NCBI GenBank assembly: GCA_000469685.2
Contig: LS997564.1
Coordinates: forward strand, 6,660,591-6,724,590
DNA: 64,000 nt
Direction of reading: 5' to 3'
From: Haemonchus contortus
Lineage: Eukaryota > Nematoda > Chromadorea > Rhabditida > Trichostrongylidae
Positions 1 to 10,329 of the stretch are shown here, piece by piece. The position numbers were made by a program, and so were the translations under genes. The first letter of the stretch is position 1. Every line of letters starts with the position of its first letter. The notes under the pieces are model-generated. The model searched no databases. It saw only the letters and a list, made by a program, of their open reading frames with translations, and was not told the DNA's origin.

Positions 1-1
1 T

Positions 2-749
2 TCCTCCGCTCAAGTACAAAACGTGAAACGGGCTGAAACGGCTTCTGATGACAGTCGAGATTCCGGATCTTCGGTACCCCCACCACAGTCGCAACCTCCA
101 CCACCTTCGCAGCCTCCACCCCCACCACCCCCACCTCCTCCTCCTCCTCCTCCTGCACCTCCCAAGAAGGCAGAGATCGAAGTGCCAAAGAAGTCTCCTG
201 AGGTGAGTATCCATGCCCAACTACGATAATAATTCTTTATCCAAAGTCGGAATCATACAGTCGAGAGAACTTTAGCAAGAAGTAGGTGGGAGGAAGATGG
301 AAGATTAGGTTCTGTTCACGCTTAAACCTTACCTATCATAAAAGGACGCACTTGAAATTCAGAAAGGAAGAGTTTATATAAAGTGGATGGCGAGTTGCTC
401 CAAAGGTGTGTCAGGCGGAATTGAGACAGAACATGATAGCTATGACCAAACTTCTTCGTGCAGATTTAGAGCTTTTGGAAGTAATTCACATTGAGCTGAA
501 CATGTTCCAGAAGTTCCCCTCCCCTGTACCTCCATCTGCTCCTCCGGCACCGCTACCTGAAGCTGTAAGTTCCACCAAGGACCTAACTAACTATTGTATC
601 CGCCGCCTTTCTTTTGAGAACTAGAATAGAACAGAAATATCTAAAAATGGAAATGATTCCAGGGACCCGAAGACGTTGGTTACGAATCATGTCCAGATAT
701 GACGCCCGAAGAGTTAGCAAAAGTTGTCGCTGCTCAGAAAGATCATTAA
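2..749 (+). CDS. 3' end of a proline-rich, probably disordered protein (5' end outside window)
   Basis: Three exons read in one phase: about 2-202, 415-564 and 663-749 (TAA). The first starts before the window and is open from its first base. It carries a Ser/Asp-rich stretch, then an almost pure proline run (about residues 20-45), then a Lys/Glu linker. The second exon is a likely amphipathic helix (AELRQNMIAMTKLLRADLEL) followed by another Pro/Ala stretch. The last ends CPDMTPEELAKVVAAQKDH. Donors are gtgagt and gtaagt; acceptors are tcag and ccag. A polyadenylation signal AATAAA follows at about 796-801. I do not recognise the family. Poly-proline with a short helix suggests an SH3/WW/profilin-binding scaffold, but that is only inference from composition. 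The upstream part is needed to name it. Confidence 0.6.
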
Positions 750-2084
750 AAACCAAGAGATGTAGACATGAAGCAATAACGATTGGTTTAGGTTAAATAA
801 ATGCGTAAAATCTCGCCTATTTCCAAATTGTTTCGAAAGCTACTGTAGTGATGTGTTCCGAAAATGATCCTTATGAACTTACACTAGAACAGGTATGAAG
901 TGACTAAGCACATACAGAGTAGTTACTTTACATACTGCTACCAATCTTCATAGCGATGCTATAATTAAAAGGAAATCAAGTAAGTCATTTAAGTCAGTCC
1001 CACCTTCTAGCACCAAAATGTTTTGTTCTCCTTGGCAAACATCAAGTTACAACCACCATGACTTCCTCTTCTGTGCTTGCGAAGTGGTGTAACCAAGAGC
1101 TGTTAAACCGGCAGTATCACGAAACAAGTGTTATACAAAACGGCTGTGGAGGTGTGCACCAACAAGGAGGAGCGCCATCAGTCCAAAAGATGAGCGATTC
1201 AAATAGCCAATCTCAACGGATACACGTACGTTAGCATGACATAGGAAGCACACCAAGGCCTTCACTTCGTAAAACTGGAGATAAGTTGTGTATTTATACT
1301 GTCACAGTGGAATGGCCCTGCCGACGCCAAGCTCTCCTCCTTTTAAGTCTTTCGAAGTGATTCAATTCATCTGTTACTCTACTCGCACAGTGACCTTTCA
1401 CAGCTGAGAAATTTATTAGCCAATCCCTTGAATGGTGCCCATCAATGCTGAAGAAAACCAGAGCACATTTGTAACAATATCAGCGCTAATTTAGTCACCG
1501 CCCATGGCCATTCTTATCGTCTTGGGTATTCGCCCATTCAGCATTCCCAGAACATGGGTGATCGGATATGCATATAGGATGAAAATTTATCAGGAGGGGG
1601 AGACCACTGGGCTATGAGTTCATGCAATTTCATGAGTTTTCGTGCTCTCTGTGCACTGTGAGCAGGATTGTATTCTATGACAGTATACTTACATTTAAAC
1701 CTAACCACAATCAGTAACACGGCTGGCAGGCTGCGAGGTCCCCCACAACACCGTAGTTCTCGTGAAAGTCGAAGACGGCTATTGACGAGTGGGTAGGAGA
1801 TTTTGCATCTCTAGGGAAGAAGCGACTCTGCCCGAACTGTGGAATCCATACGATATAACGAAACAACGGAAGAATCAATCCTTCGTGTGCTAGTATTTGG
1901 GATATGGAACGTAGCGGTGTGTCACCTAACGCTCCACCGCCCCGAATACTTTCCCACCCATCTCGTGTCTTCAGGTTTTCATGTATTACAACCAATTTGG
2001 TTTCCATATCACGTGCCTAGTGTTAACATGAAAGAAGCATTCAGGTAATTCTAAACATTGAGGTTCATTCAGTTATGTTTCCCA
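750..2084. other. Intergenic stretch with no supported gene
   Basis: After the polyadenylation signal near 796 I see no exon with sensible phase, no terminal inverted repeat and no RNA gene. Short open frames around 1540-2040 on both strands have no recognisable motif and look random. Confidence 0.5.
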
Positions 2085-2312
2085 TTACGAGCTGCTTGCT
2101 CTTACTCTCAACATGTTTTTTAGGCAGAAAGGGCTACCAAACAAGTGGGTCCGTTAGGCTTCTTGTTCTTACTCTATAGCTGACCACTATTGCTGTTTAG
2201 TTGACTCCAACGAACTCATGAACGAGGTACTCGGTATAAACAGATAGGAAACCCAGATTATGGCCAATCTTATGTCAAAGCATACGGAAAATGGCATCGT
2301 GGACGGGGTTTG
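2085..2312 (+). pseudogene. Tandem unit 1: broken N-terminal segment of an unrecognised gene
   Basis: This stretch aligns by eye with 7929-8141 over its whole length. Shared landmarks are LPNKWVR against LPKKWVC, VDSNELMNEVLGINR against VDSSELMNKILGITR, and LMSKHTENGIVDGV against LMSKYAESRIVNGV, followed in both by GGGGTTTGAG. Here the frame carries stops inside the conserved block (after NKWVR and after LGINR), so this copy cannot encode the segment. The GG|GTTTGAG junction may be an old splice donor instead of a true stop. The better-preserved exons of the same unit lie downstream at 3381-4326. Family and function are unknown. Confidence 0.5.
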
Positions 2313-2784
2313 AGTTTATTTTGATCTCGAAATCACATTTTGACTACCATCAATCCGATTCGTGAAATCTAGCTCTGCTTGGAGAATTATTGACAGAACT
2401 TGGGCGGCTTCGGACGGGGTTCGAACTCGTATTTGTGCCTATCATCCCTTTCACAAACCAGACCGGCCTCCTTAACTGGCTTTTCTGCCGTCTGTCCACA
2501 ACTACTGAGCCACAATCTTTCACAATAACACCATGGAAACATAAAATTTCATGGAGATGAAACTAAATTTCACAATAGGAATCGTGCATCAAAGATGTAA
2601 TGTAAAACAGTCCGCAGAGTGTCTGATGATAGCTCATGCCGATGTCAAAATTTCTCACCTTTCCTTCTCTTTTTTTAATGGTTTACTCGTCCTTAGATTG
2701 AAAGAATTTAAATGATATCCATCCTGTGATGAAAAGAAGGGAGGTTATGATTCAGAGTCTTTGACGTCCCAACGTTATACGTAT

Positions 2785-2958
2785 GGCTGCTTTCAGACCT
2801 CGACGTCTGATCGTCCGTCCTTGCGTCCGTGCTGCGACGGCGGCGCTAGACAGGAGTTGACAACACTGATCGCGCGAAAGTGCTATCAACACCTGTCTAG
2901 CACCTCTGTCGCAGCACGCACGCGACGGACGGACGGACGTCGAAGTTTAAAAGCAGCC
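2785..2958. repeat. 174-bp fold-back element with GGCTGCTTT ends
   Basis: The left arm starts GGCTGCTTTCAGACC and the right arm ends AAAGCAGCC. The arms are imperfect inverted copies (GTCCGTCC runs, then CTAGACAGG/CCTGTCTAG) around an AT-richer centre of some 25 bp. The outer nine bases match the fold-back element at 8927-9159, although the interiors differ. No clear target duplication is visible: TAT lies on the left and AAT on the right. Confidence 0.6.
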
Positions 2959-3029
2959 AATAGACCTCCTATTTCATAGAACCTTCGTCACCTGGTTTTG
3001 CATACTCATCGCGCATATGTGGCTTTCCG

Positions 3030-3273
3030 GGGTGTGGTGCAGTAGGAACGAAGCGAGAGAGACGCCGCACGCGAAGGAATGTAGCAGAATGCAGCAGCAA
3101 GTAAGAAATTAAGGAAGAAAAGAACTAACAGTAGGACCAATCCGTAAGTGATAATCGCTTAGCGATTTAGCTGCATTAAGAATCCTAGAACTGTCATAAC
3201 GAGGCAAATGGCCCGCGACAGCCGCGTGCGTCGGATTGATTACACGGAACCGATCATATTGCCTATCTCCAGA
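3030..3273 (+). mobile_element. Copy 1 of a 250-bp short element with 7-8 bp target duplication
   Basis: It begins GGGTGTGGTGCAGTAGGAAC and ends near GCCTATCTCCAGA. CTTTCCG stands immediately on both sides (3023-3029 and 3274-3280). Two further copies lie at 9581-9836 and 11121-11374, all in the same orientation and co-linear throughout, including the shared block CCGCGACAGCCGCG near the 3' end. There is no coding capacity and only a GGG/CCC-type terminal similarity. An 8-bp duplication fits a hAT-type MITE; a SINE is the alternative. Confidence 0.65.
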
Positions 3274-3380
3274 CTTTCCGCGGTCTAAGACCCCAAATCA
3301 TACAAACAAACACTAGCACTAGCACCATACACATAATAAAAGGGATATCACCATGATATTGAATATTGGGTTTCCTTCAG

Positions 3381-4326
3381 GCTGGATACGACAGAGCACT
3401 TAAAAAAGAACATCCTGCTCTCTATGAAAAGATGCTAAAGTATCGTAACATTTACGAACATCTAACAACAGAGGATGTAGAGGAAGGAAATGCCGCAATG
3501 GGATTTCTCGATGTTGTGAGCATGGTTAAGCCTTTTCGAATTATTCTATTGGAATTTGCCTGCAAATTTTCTTTTCTAGTTGCTTGATGTAGCTCGTCAA
3601 CCAAGATACGACGACATACACCAACCATTGGAGACCACCAAGTAGGTTGTACTGCTGCTCCTGTCTCTTCTTTTAACAGTATCCCTGAATCATTATTTCA
3701 AGGCTTGTGGCTCGTTCTAACGGAATACCGCAGAATTCTCGCGATACTCTCATCAAAAACTTTCCTCAGCTTAAGAAATTGATTGGTAAGCACATTATTA
3801 CAGAGGAAGTATGCAATTTTTATGCGGTCTGTCATTTACTATTCGTATAAGCGTATTGGGGTGGGATTGCCGAGGCATTTTCAGCACAGTCAAATACTTT
3901 TACTTTTGTAGCGGAGAAGGACGACGACACGTCATCAAAAGATAAGGATGACGAGGTTGACAACAAAAATTCGACCAGTCTAGGCATAGACGAAGATGAA
4001 CGAGGAGGATACTGGAAAAAGCCTTGGATCGAATGCGAAAAACGACCGCCTCATTCAGTACACCTCACTTCAGATTGGAATATCCTTTGGAACCTATAGA
4101 AAAGGGGATTCTTTTTGTTCTTGGCACTCCTACTCCTTGGGACGCTGCTAATCTTAAAAATATAGTTGAAAAGATTCGTAAAGTAAGAGAAAATGTCATG
4201 AAAAAACCTTATTGTAATCCTCCAGAAGGTGGTGCTATTGATTGCTCAAGTCTCTCCAAAGAATTGACTCTTATTCATAAAGATGTATTGCATGTCAGAA
4301 ATTTGTTGAAAACTTTAAATAAATGA
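3381..4326 (+). CDS. Tandem unit 1: unrecognised multi-exon gene, 3' part
   Basis: Exons 3381-3515, 3580-3641, 3703-3785 and one starting at 3912 join in phase. They read AGYDRALKKEHPALYEK..., LLDVARQPRYDDIHQPLETT, KLVARSNGIPQNSRDTL..., then an acidic stretch AEKDDDTSSKDKDDEV. The last conserved block is in a different frame: PLEPIEKG...RKVRENVMKKPYCNPP...IDC, ending at 4326. The same block and frame recur in unit 2 (NPLEPIENALG...PYCNPPKKNYSDC). I place an acceptor at 4073 (cacttcag|A), matching cctag|T at 10067 in the copy, but the donor of the acidic exon is not resolved. AATAAA overlaps the stop (4318-4323). The final exon prefers T-ending codons. Mostly hydrophilic; two conserved Cys near the C-terminus. 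No family recognised, and the 5' end is missing. Confidence 0.5.
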
Positions 4327-7084
4327 ATTGAATTTTCCCTCCTTTAGACTGCCTTGTATGCTAACTTTTCGCATGTCAATAGGTATTTTTTAGCCATCGC
4401 CCCGAAATAGCAGCCGTCTTGCTATCCTTGAACGGTATTGAATCAGGCCATCCCGTACCTTCTCCAATGTGATCACTGATCATTCGAATACATGTTCAGC
4501 TGACCCCGTCGTGAAGGTACGTGGCTGGAAGCTGCATGAGCAAGTCACATGAATGTGAGGAAAATCTTGCGATTACAATAGAAACGACTCAGTGCGAGGG
4601 AAACTGGTACTTCAATCTACTTACATAGGTCTAATCAGGACAACATACGTGATCACAGTTTGTGATGCTTACTATAGTAAACGAACTGGGAGGCAGTTAT
4701 GCGGTAGTGGGGTAACGGAACTTCTCCCCTATCGCGGCATTCTCCCTTGCGGCATGCGGCAAATTTCACTGCAATTACCGTACCCCGCCAATCGATAGGA
4801 CGCGAAATTTCTCCTTGACTGGCTTGCTTTTTCATTGGATTTTATCGTTTTTTCTTCTGTTTCCTTTTAGTTATCGTGTTTATTAGACTTGATTAATTAA
4901 AATAAATCCTCCTATATAAACGACGATCAGAATCGCATTGGAACTGAAGAGAGCGGCCGGCCAATTCAAATGTTTAAAGGACTCCCCACCTCACAAATTG
5001 CGCGCTCCAATCTTCCATCGCAATCCTGCGATAGGCGGCGGGTGCGGTATGTGCGACGCCGTGTTAGGGGCGAAGTTCCCGGACCCAAAGTCATGCTGAT
5101 TGTGACTTTGTCTTTGAATGCAGTCGGTTTAGAGAACTGTACACGTGCCAGAGAAACTCTAGAGACTTTCTCGACAGGGCATCGAAATCCAAGGAAGAAT
5201 ATGAAAGTGTATTAACATAAACGGTGACCTCTTGCCTCACATCCCTTTGTGTGAGTTTTTAAAGTGGAGAGCGACGCCGCGATACTAATAAAGGGTCGTG
5301 GTTGACTGGGATTCCTTCATACTCTATAGTTATCAAACCTGAGGTGCGATACGGTATCGGTGGGACTGACGGAGTAACACGTTGAAAATCCTATTCAGTT
5401 GGAAGTTCCCCTTTTCTGATTTCCACCTAGTTGAAAGTTGGTCTGCGTCAAGCGTAACAGGAAACCCTCAGTTCAGGGTAACACTTTCAGGCTTCTGAGC
5501 AGGTTGTCGAAATGTCAGCCACGATAAATGTCCCACCATTGAAGACCTATTCAGTACAGAAGCATTGAATGCAGCCCATCAAAGCATTTCTGCTCTCTCT
5601 ACTGATTTCAGCTCGCCTCTTTGAAATAGCATTGTCACAGCTTTGCCGTTAGTTTTGAAAGTCCAATAAAGGAATTCGTCCAGCTAGAATAAAAATCTGT
5701 CTGCGACCTTATCCACCGATTTATTATCCAGCATCATTCATTTGGATGTTGTCTCCTGCTGCAGAAGCATTCCCACTGCCTCAAGGTAGTCAGCTTTGGG
5801 GAACGGTCCAGTCATATCGCCAGAGCTGACGTAGAATTCATTCTTTCTGGCTTTGGCACAACCGCACCGCCTTGGCAGACATTACTGTCGGACACGCCTT
5901 TTCATTTCTATTCTTGCTGTCATAAATCTTTCGTTGATCCCGTTTCTCTGTACGGTACGACAGCCATGAGCGAATCCACTGTCTATGTATTTTCATGATA
6001 CATCCATTCGCTATGTCCCTTTTTTGTGACAGGCGGATTTTATGCCTACTTCACCTTCTTTTCTGTTTGTTCTGTCGTTGTATTCTGTGGTTCCTTTATG
6101 TCAGCAACACCCAAACATACGTCCTAATGGCATAATCAGAGCAGAATACTGATATTCAATATGGGGTGATGCTTGCGCTTATGACTACCAACTCTCAATC
6201 TGCCGTTCCTGTTTTTATGTTGAGCATTCAATTCTTCCTTCCACTGGGTCTAGTGGCACAATGGCTTTTTTCTGTTTGGTTGATCAACTAAGGCTTTTCA
6301 ATGGTTCTATCTAGCCTTCAACTGGTGTGAATACCATTACAGAGGTCCTCTTCACCTTCATGAGTTCAGATCACTGATCGAGATCCACAGATAGTCTTCG
6401 GTAGTTGTCGCTCGCTGATAAAGAGAAATGACAAACCTTGTAGGGTAGTGGGTGTAAACTAGTGGAAACGAATCCCCCCACCCCCCTACTTGTATAGTGG
6501 TTCATTTAAAGGCACAGTTCGCAATAAAAATGGTTTCTGAGATTCCCCAACAGGATGGATTTGAGGCCCCCGCGTATACTATATGTGGCGCTATCAGGTC
6601 TTAAAACGGCCTAATTAGGGAGTCGTAAAGGCCCAAAGATCGGCTTGTGTGTATCCTCGGACGAGTTTCACCGGCACTGTAGAGGCTGCACCGATCACAA
6701 GGGAATCCATGTAGGAAGTTCGAACAACTTGTCATGACCCATAGCGACAGCGAAACAGCGAGTTCTGTACAGTTCTAGCTTGATGTAGTCAGCTCTTTGT
6801 GCAATTGCCATTACTGAAATCTCGTCCGAATACCCCTTCCATTTTACTTCCGTCATGGCAATCTCGTCCAACCTCTATTTTCCCTACTTTTGAAAAGCCA
6901 TATTTCTCTCAAAATCGGCGAGTTTGCTCGCTCCTTTCACCACCAATGAACTATTTCCAGTCTATACTTCCGCTCTTTGACTAAAGCGGGTACCTCAAAA
7001 TTATCGTGAACCGTGCCGTTGAGCGTTCCTTCTCGCTGCTTTCCTCCACTCACCTCGTAAACCTAATCTATCATTCTGCATGTA
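4327..7084. other. Gene-poor stretch
   Basis: No exon set could be supported. The minus strand of about 5450-5860 reads for long runs with only scattered stops (for example DEFLYWTFKTNGKAVTMLF), which might be an old transposon relic, but no family was recognised. The stretch also holds GC-rich patches near 4680-4790 and 5010-5090, and the left part of a dispersed repeat starting near 6815. Confidence 0.35.
6815..7010 (+). repeat. Dispersed repeat, copy 1 (partner near 59740)
   Basis: About 190 bp resemble 59740-59935 on the same strand. Shared landmarks in order are CCCCTTCCAT, CAATCTCGTCCAACCTCTA, CATATTT.TCT and CAAAATTATCG.GAAC. Open frames in it are not conserved between the two copies, so it is a non-coding repeat of unknown type. 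Confidence 0.5.
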
Positions 7085-7611
7085 CAGTAGCGCTCAAAAG
7101 TCTTCGGTGAAATGGTTCATTCAGCCGTACTTTTCAGTCGTCACTCCTTTCCTACTGCATCTAATCAAGCGAAATTTCTATATTTGGAGCATGGGTGTAT
7201 TGTGAATATTTACCACTATTAACCTGCAATCTGATCATGTTCCAGATATTCCAAAGGGCATGAAAATAAAATCGACTGCAAATACTGATAATGGTCTTTC
7301 TAGAATCTCTTTCCTTTTTGTCATGTCTAGAATGTACGAGCGGTAATGCCGATCACCATAGATGAGAAAAACGCACATAAGGTTTGAATAAGTGCAGCCG
7401 TCAACAACTTCAGTTTTAGCAAAATCTGCTATCGCAACAAACACCTTGCTCTATCTGTGGATTTTGCAACTTTGCAGTCAAATAGTGTTGGGTAGGGTTA
7501 AGTATGCTCTAGTTAAACATATCCAAATTTTGCGCGATTTGGTCTACTAACAAAAAAGTTATGAACGAAAAAGCGTCGAAGCATTTCACCGAACACTTTT
7601 GAGCGCTACTG
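7085..7611. mobile_element. Tc1/mariner-type MITE, 527 bp
   Basis: The left end is TA|CAGTAGCGCTCAAAAGT and the right end ACTTTTGAGCGCTACTG|TA. The inverted match continues inward (TTCGGTGAAATG against CATTTCACCGAA) for about 30 bp. TA on each side is the target duplication of this superfamily, and the CAGT start is common in Tc1-like elements. The interior is AT-rich and has no transposase similarity, so it would need a transposase supplied in trans. Confidence 0.85.
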
Positions 7612-7928
7612 TAGATCGATTTTCCTGGATTATTCGGAAAATGAGTTGGCCCTCCGAGTCGGCGGTCTTCTTAACGGTCTTGTTTTTTTTTTCAAAGACC
7701 ACTTTGCAACTGGGAGATGCGACTTGTCAGTGCTTCGAATGTGCCATGTATCGAAGGTGGCATTTCAAACGCAATCTCTCCTTAAGATCTGAACTTCGCG
7801 AGCCTTCCTTCCATTGCTCACGTTTGCCGATCTTCAGAAAACTTCTTTCTAAGGCGTGGCCCAAAATTCTTATGGCCTTGGGTAATTCTCAACAACGATG
7901 TACCTTCAGGAATGCCTCGCCTTCTAAG

Positions 7929-8141
7929 CTGCTTGCTGTTGCTCTCAATATACTTTCTGTGCTACCAAAGAAGTGGGTCTGCTTAGTATTTTGTTTTTAC
8001 ACTACACCTGACCAATACTCCTATTTAGTTGACTCCAGTGAACTCATGAACAAGATTCTCGGTATAACCAGAACGGAAAACCTAACGATGGACAAACTTA
8101 TGTCAAAGTATGCGGAAAGTCGCATCGTGAACGGGGTTTGA
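7929..8141 (+). pseudogene. Tandem unit 2: N-terminal segment, still open
   Basis: An uninterrupted frame reads SKLLAVALNILSVLPKKWV, then a hydrophobic run, then TTPDQYSYLVDSSELMNKIL and LMSKYAESRIVNGV before TGA. It pairs with 2085-2312, where the same segment carries internal stops. The hydrophobic CLVFCFY patch could be membrane or core sequence. The downstream exons of this unit (9245 onward) are damaged, so I label the locus a probable pseudogene even though this piece is intact. If GG|GTTTGAG is a donor, the segment would splice onward and not end here. Unknown family. Confidence 0.4.
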
Positions 8142-8719
8142 GCTTTATTTGTTTTTATTTTTTAATTAATTTGGCTGCATCGTTTCGATTCGTGAAATCT
8201 GACTGAAGAAAAGCTAACAAAGGCAAAATTCAGCAAAGCTCTTAGCTTCAGGCTTCAGCTTACTGCTGATAATGTTGTGACCAAGAGAAGAACATGCCAT
8301 ACAAGAATTTTGCCTGTCGGGGTTGCACGAAAGCTGTCGGTACAGATTCGGTGCAGGCCTGCTGATGGAGAAACCCTGTCACAGCAACCATACGTGAACT
8401 CTCTAAATGAGCCAGCACAAAAGTCGGGGCCTTACCTGGAAGTGATGAAAGGGGCCCCGTCCGAGTTTGTGGATAGTATGAGAGGGCTGCGAGGAGTGAA
8501 TGACTTTAGCTAAGGCTCCCGGACTAGACCACCCTCCCTCTCTTCGCTTTAGCGCTCACCGTTAGAAAAAAGCTGTGATCCCAATTAAAATTGCACCTCA
8601 GAGTTTTGTATAGGTATGTATGGTACGATGTAAGCATCAATCGAAATCACAGTGCTGAAGCGCTCTACATTACTACAATTCTCAGTACTCGCTTCACTCC
8701 ACTACCCAACCCACCATTT

Positions 8720-9227
8720 TATAGCTTCATATAGAGAGGCGCACTATATCACACGCACGGTCAAGGGTTCAAATCCCGGCTCGATGCCCATCTAGGCCAA
8801 ACAAGCCTTCCATCCCTCCGGGGTCGCTCAATTGGTACCAGACTCGTCTGGTAGGACAAAAAGCACTGATTTGTACATCGGCTGACCAGCGCAATTCATT
8901 GTATAGGCCACTACGCCACTACGATTGGCTGCTTTCATAGTCCGCAGGCAGGCGCGCTGGCAGGCGCGCAGGCAGTGCTAGGGGGGAGGAGGGAGGCAGA
9001 CAGTGTAAGGCAAACAGTCCACGCCCCTTCGAAGGTTGTTTGTTTTCAACCCCTCGAAGGGGCGTGGACTGCTTGCCTTACACTGTCTGCCTCCCTCCTC
9101 CCCCCTAGCACTGCCTGCGCGCCTGCCTGCGCGCCTGCCTGCAGACTATGAAAGCAGCCATTCTGAATGGAAGTCGAGTGCGGGGGCGCATCCCTCAGAC
9201 TGGATTGATTAATGCCAAAAAACTTTT
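8720..9227 (+). mobile_element. tRNA-derived SINE, copy A, split by a fold-back insertion
   Basis: It contains a pol III B-box-like GGGTTCAAATCCCGG (about 8766-8780), then body landmarks shared with copy B at 25030-25313: CCAAACAAGCC, CAATTGGTACCAGACTCGTC, AAGCACTGA, GTATAGGCC and CGCCACTAC. After the insertion at 8927-9159 the SINE resumes with ATTCTGAATGGAAG...GGCGCATCC...ATTAATGCC, matching copy B after its own ACTATTCTGCATGG. The 5' edge is approximate. Confidence 0.75.
8927..9159. mobile_element. 233-bp near-perfect fold-back element inserted in a SINE
   Basis: Two arms of about 108 bp form an almost perfect inverted repeat, from GGCTGCTTTCATAGTC on the left to GACTATGAAAGCAGCC on the right. 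They surround a short loop with TTGTTTGTTTTCAA. The arms contain GCAGGCAGGCGCGC motifs and a G/A-rich tract. ATT flanks both sides, while the uninterrupted SINE copy at 25030-25313 has a single ATT there, so a 3-bp target duplication is readable. No coding sequence. Confidence 0.85.
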
Positions 9228-9244
9228 TCCTTTATTCTTCATTA

Positions 9245-10329
9245 CAGAGGACTTGAAGGACCATACCGCGGAGGCCTTTTTGATGTTGTGATCATGGTTC
9301 CCGAATTATTCTATTGAAACTTTGCCCATAGAGTTTTCTCTTTTCAGCTGCTTGATGTAGCTCGTAAAGCAAAATCCACAGATATATACCAACCATTGGA
9401 GACCACCGTCTAGGCTGTATTACTGCTCTTATCGCTTCCTTTCGCAGTATTTCTGAATCATTATCTCAAGTCTTATTATATCTCAACAGAATACTTAGGT
9501 GGTCTTCTATTAAAAAATTTTTCAAAAAAAAAGAAGCTAATTGGTAAGCGCATTACTACAGAGCATGTGTGTAACTTTTGGGGTGTGGTGCAGTAGGAGC
9601 GAAATTGTCGCGCCGCGACGAGAGAGAGCCGCGCGCGAAGGAATGTTGCAGAATGCAGCAGCAAGTAAGAATTGCAGGAACAAGAGAAATAACTGTGGAA
9701 TCATGCCTAAAGTAATAATTGCATAGCCACTGAGCTGGATGAAGAACGCTAGAACTGTTACAACGAGGCAAATCGTCCGCGACAGCCGCGCGCGGCGGAT
9801 CGATTACTCAAAACCGTTCCTACTGCCTTTCTCCCCAACTTTTGATGAAATCTGTCATTTACTACTCGAATAAGTATGATGTTGGAATAAGGTTGTTACG
9901 CATTTCCACCACAGTCAAATACTTTGCCTTTTGTAGCGAGCAAGGACGACGAACCATCGGAAAGTGAGGGCATCTGGAGCAAAGGAACTGAACAGAAAAA
10001 TGAAGGGCATACTGGCACATCAACAACACAGCCTACACCTTATGTCCAGGAGATTCAATTCACCTAGTATAACGAAGGATAATCCCTTGGAACCCATAGA
10101 AAATGCACTTGGTCATGTTGTTGCTTTTCGTTTTCCTTTTCATGCTGCTGATATTGACCTTATTATTGAAAGGTTGCGTCAAGTAAGAAAAAAAGTCTTA
10201 AAAGCACCTTATTGTAATCCTCCGAAAAAAAATTATTCTGATTGCCTAAGAGTTTTTGGCTTTTTGACTAGCGTTCATTATAATACATTGGTAGTATTAC
10301 ATTTGATAAAAACTCGAGATGCTGGATAA
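9245..10329 (+). pseudogene. Tandem unit 2: degenerate copy of the gene at 3381-4326
   Basis: Exon by exon it follows unit 1. The first block (GAGGACTTGAAGGACC...) has lost a base relative to GATGTAGAGGAAGG. The second (LLDVARKAKSTDIYQPLETT) ends GTCTAGGC where unit 1 has the donor AAGTAGGT, so the donor is gone and a stop follows. The third has degraded into an A-rich run (9512-9535). The last block is open: NPLEPIENALGHVV...RQVRKKVLKAPYCNPP...SDC, ending at 10329. The intron before the acidic exon carries the insertion at 9581-9836. The C-terminal block keeping its frame while earlier exons decay suggests recent loss of function, or a shortened transcript. Confidence 0.55.
9581..9836 (+). 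mobile_element. Copy 2 of the 250-bp short element, with AACTTTTG duplication
   Basis: It starts GGGTGTGGTGCAGTAGGAGC and ends CTTTCTCCCC. AACTTTTG stands directly on both sides (9573-9580 and 9837-9844). The paralogous intron at 3786-3911 lacks the element and gives the empty site (about GCAATTTTTATG). This fixes both the borders and the 8-bp duplication length. Confidence 0.8.

Noticed and set aside
2400..2440. GGGGTTCGAACTC resembling a tRNA B box
   Set aside because: No A box at the proper distance and no cloverleaf.
5450..5860. Long minus-strand reading stretch with few stops
   Set aside because: Stops and frame changes are present and no protein family is recognised; kept only as a note in the intergenic entry.
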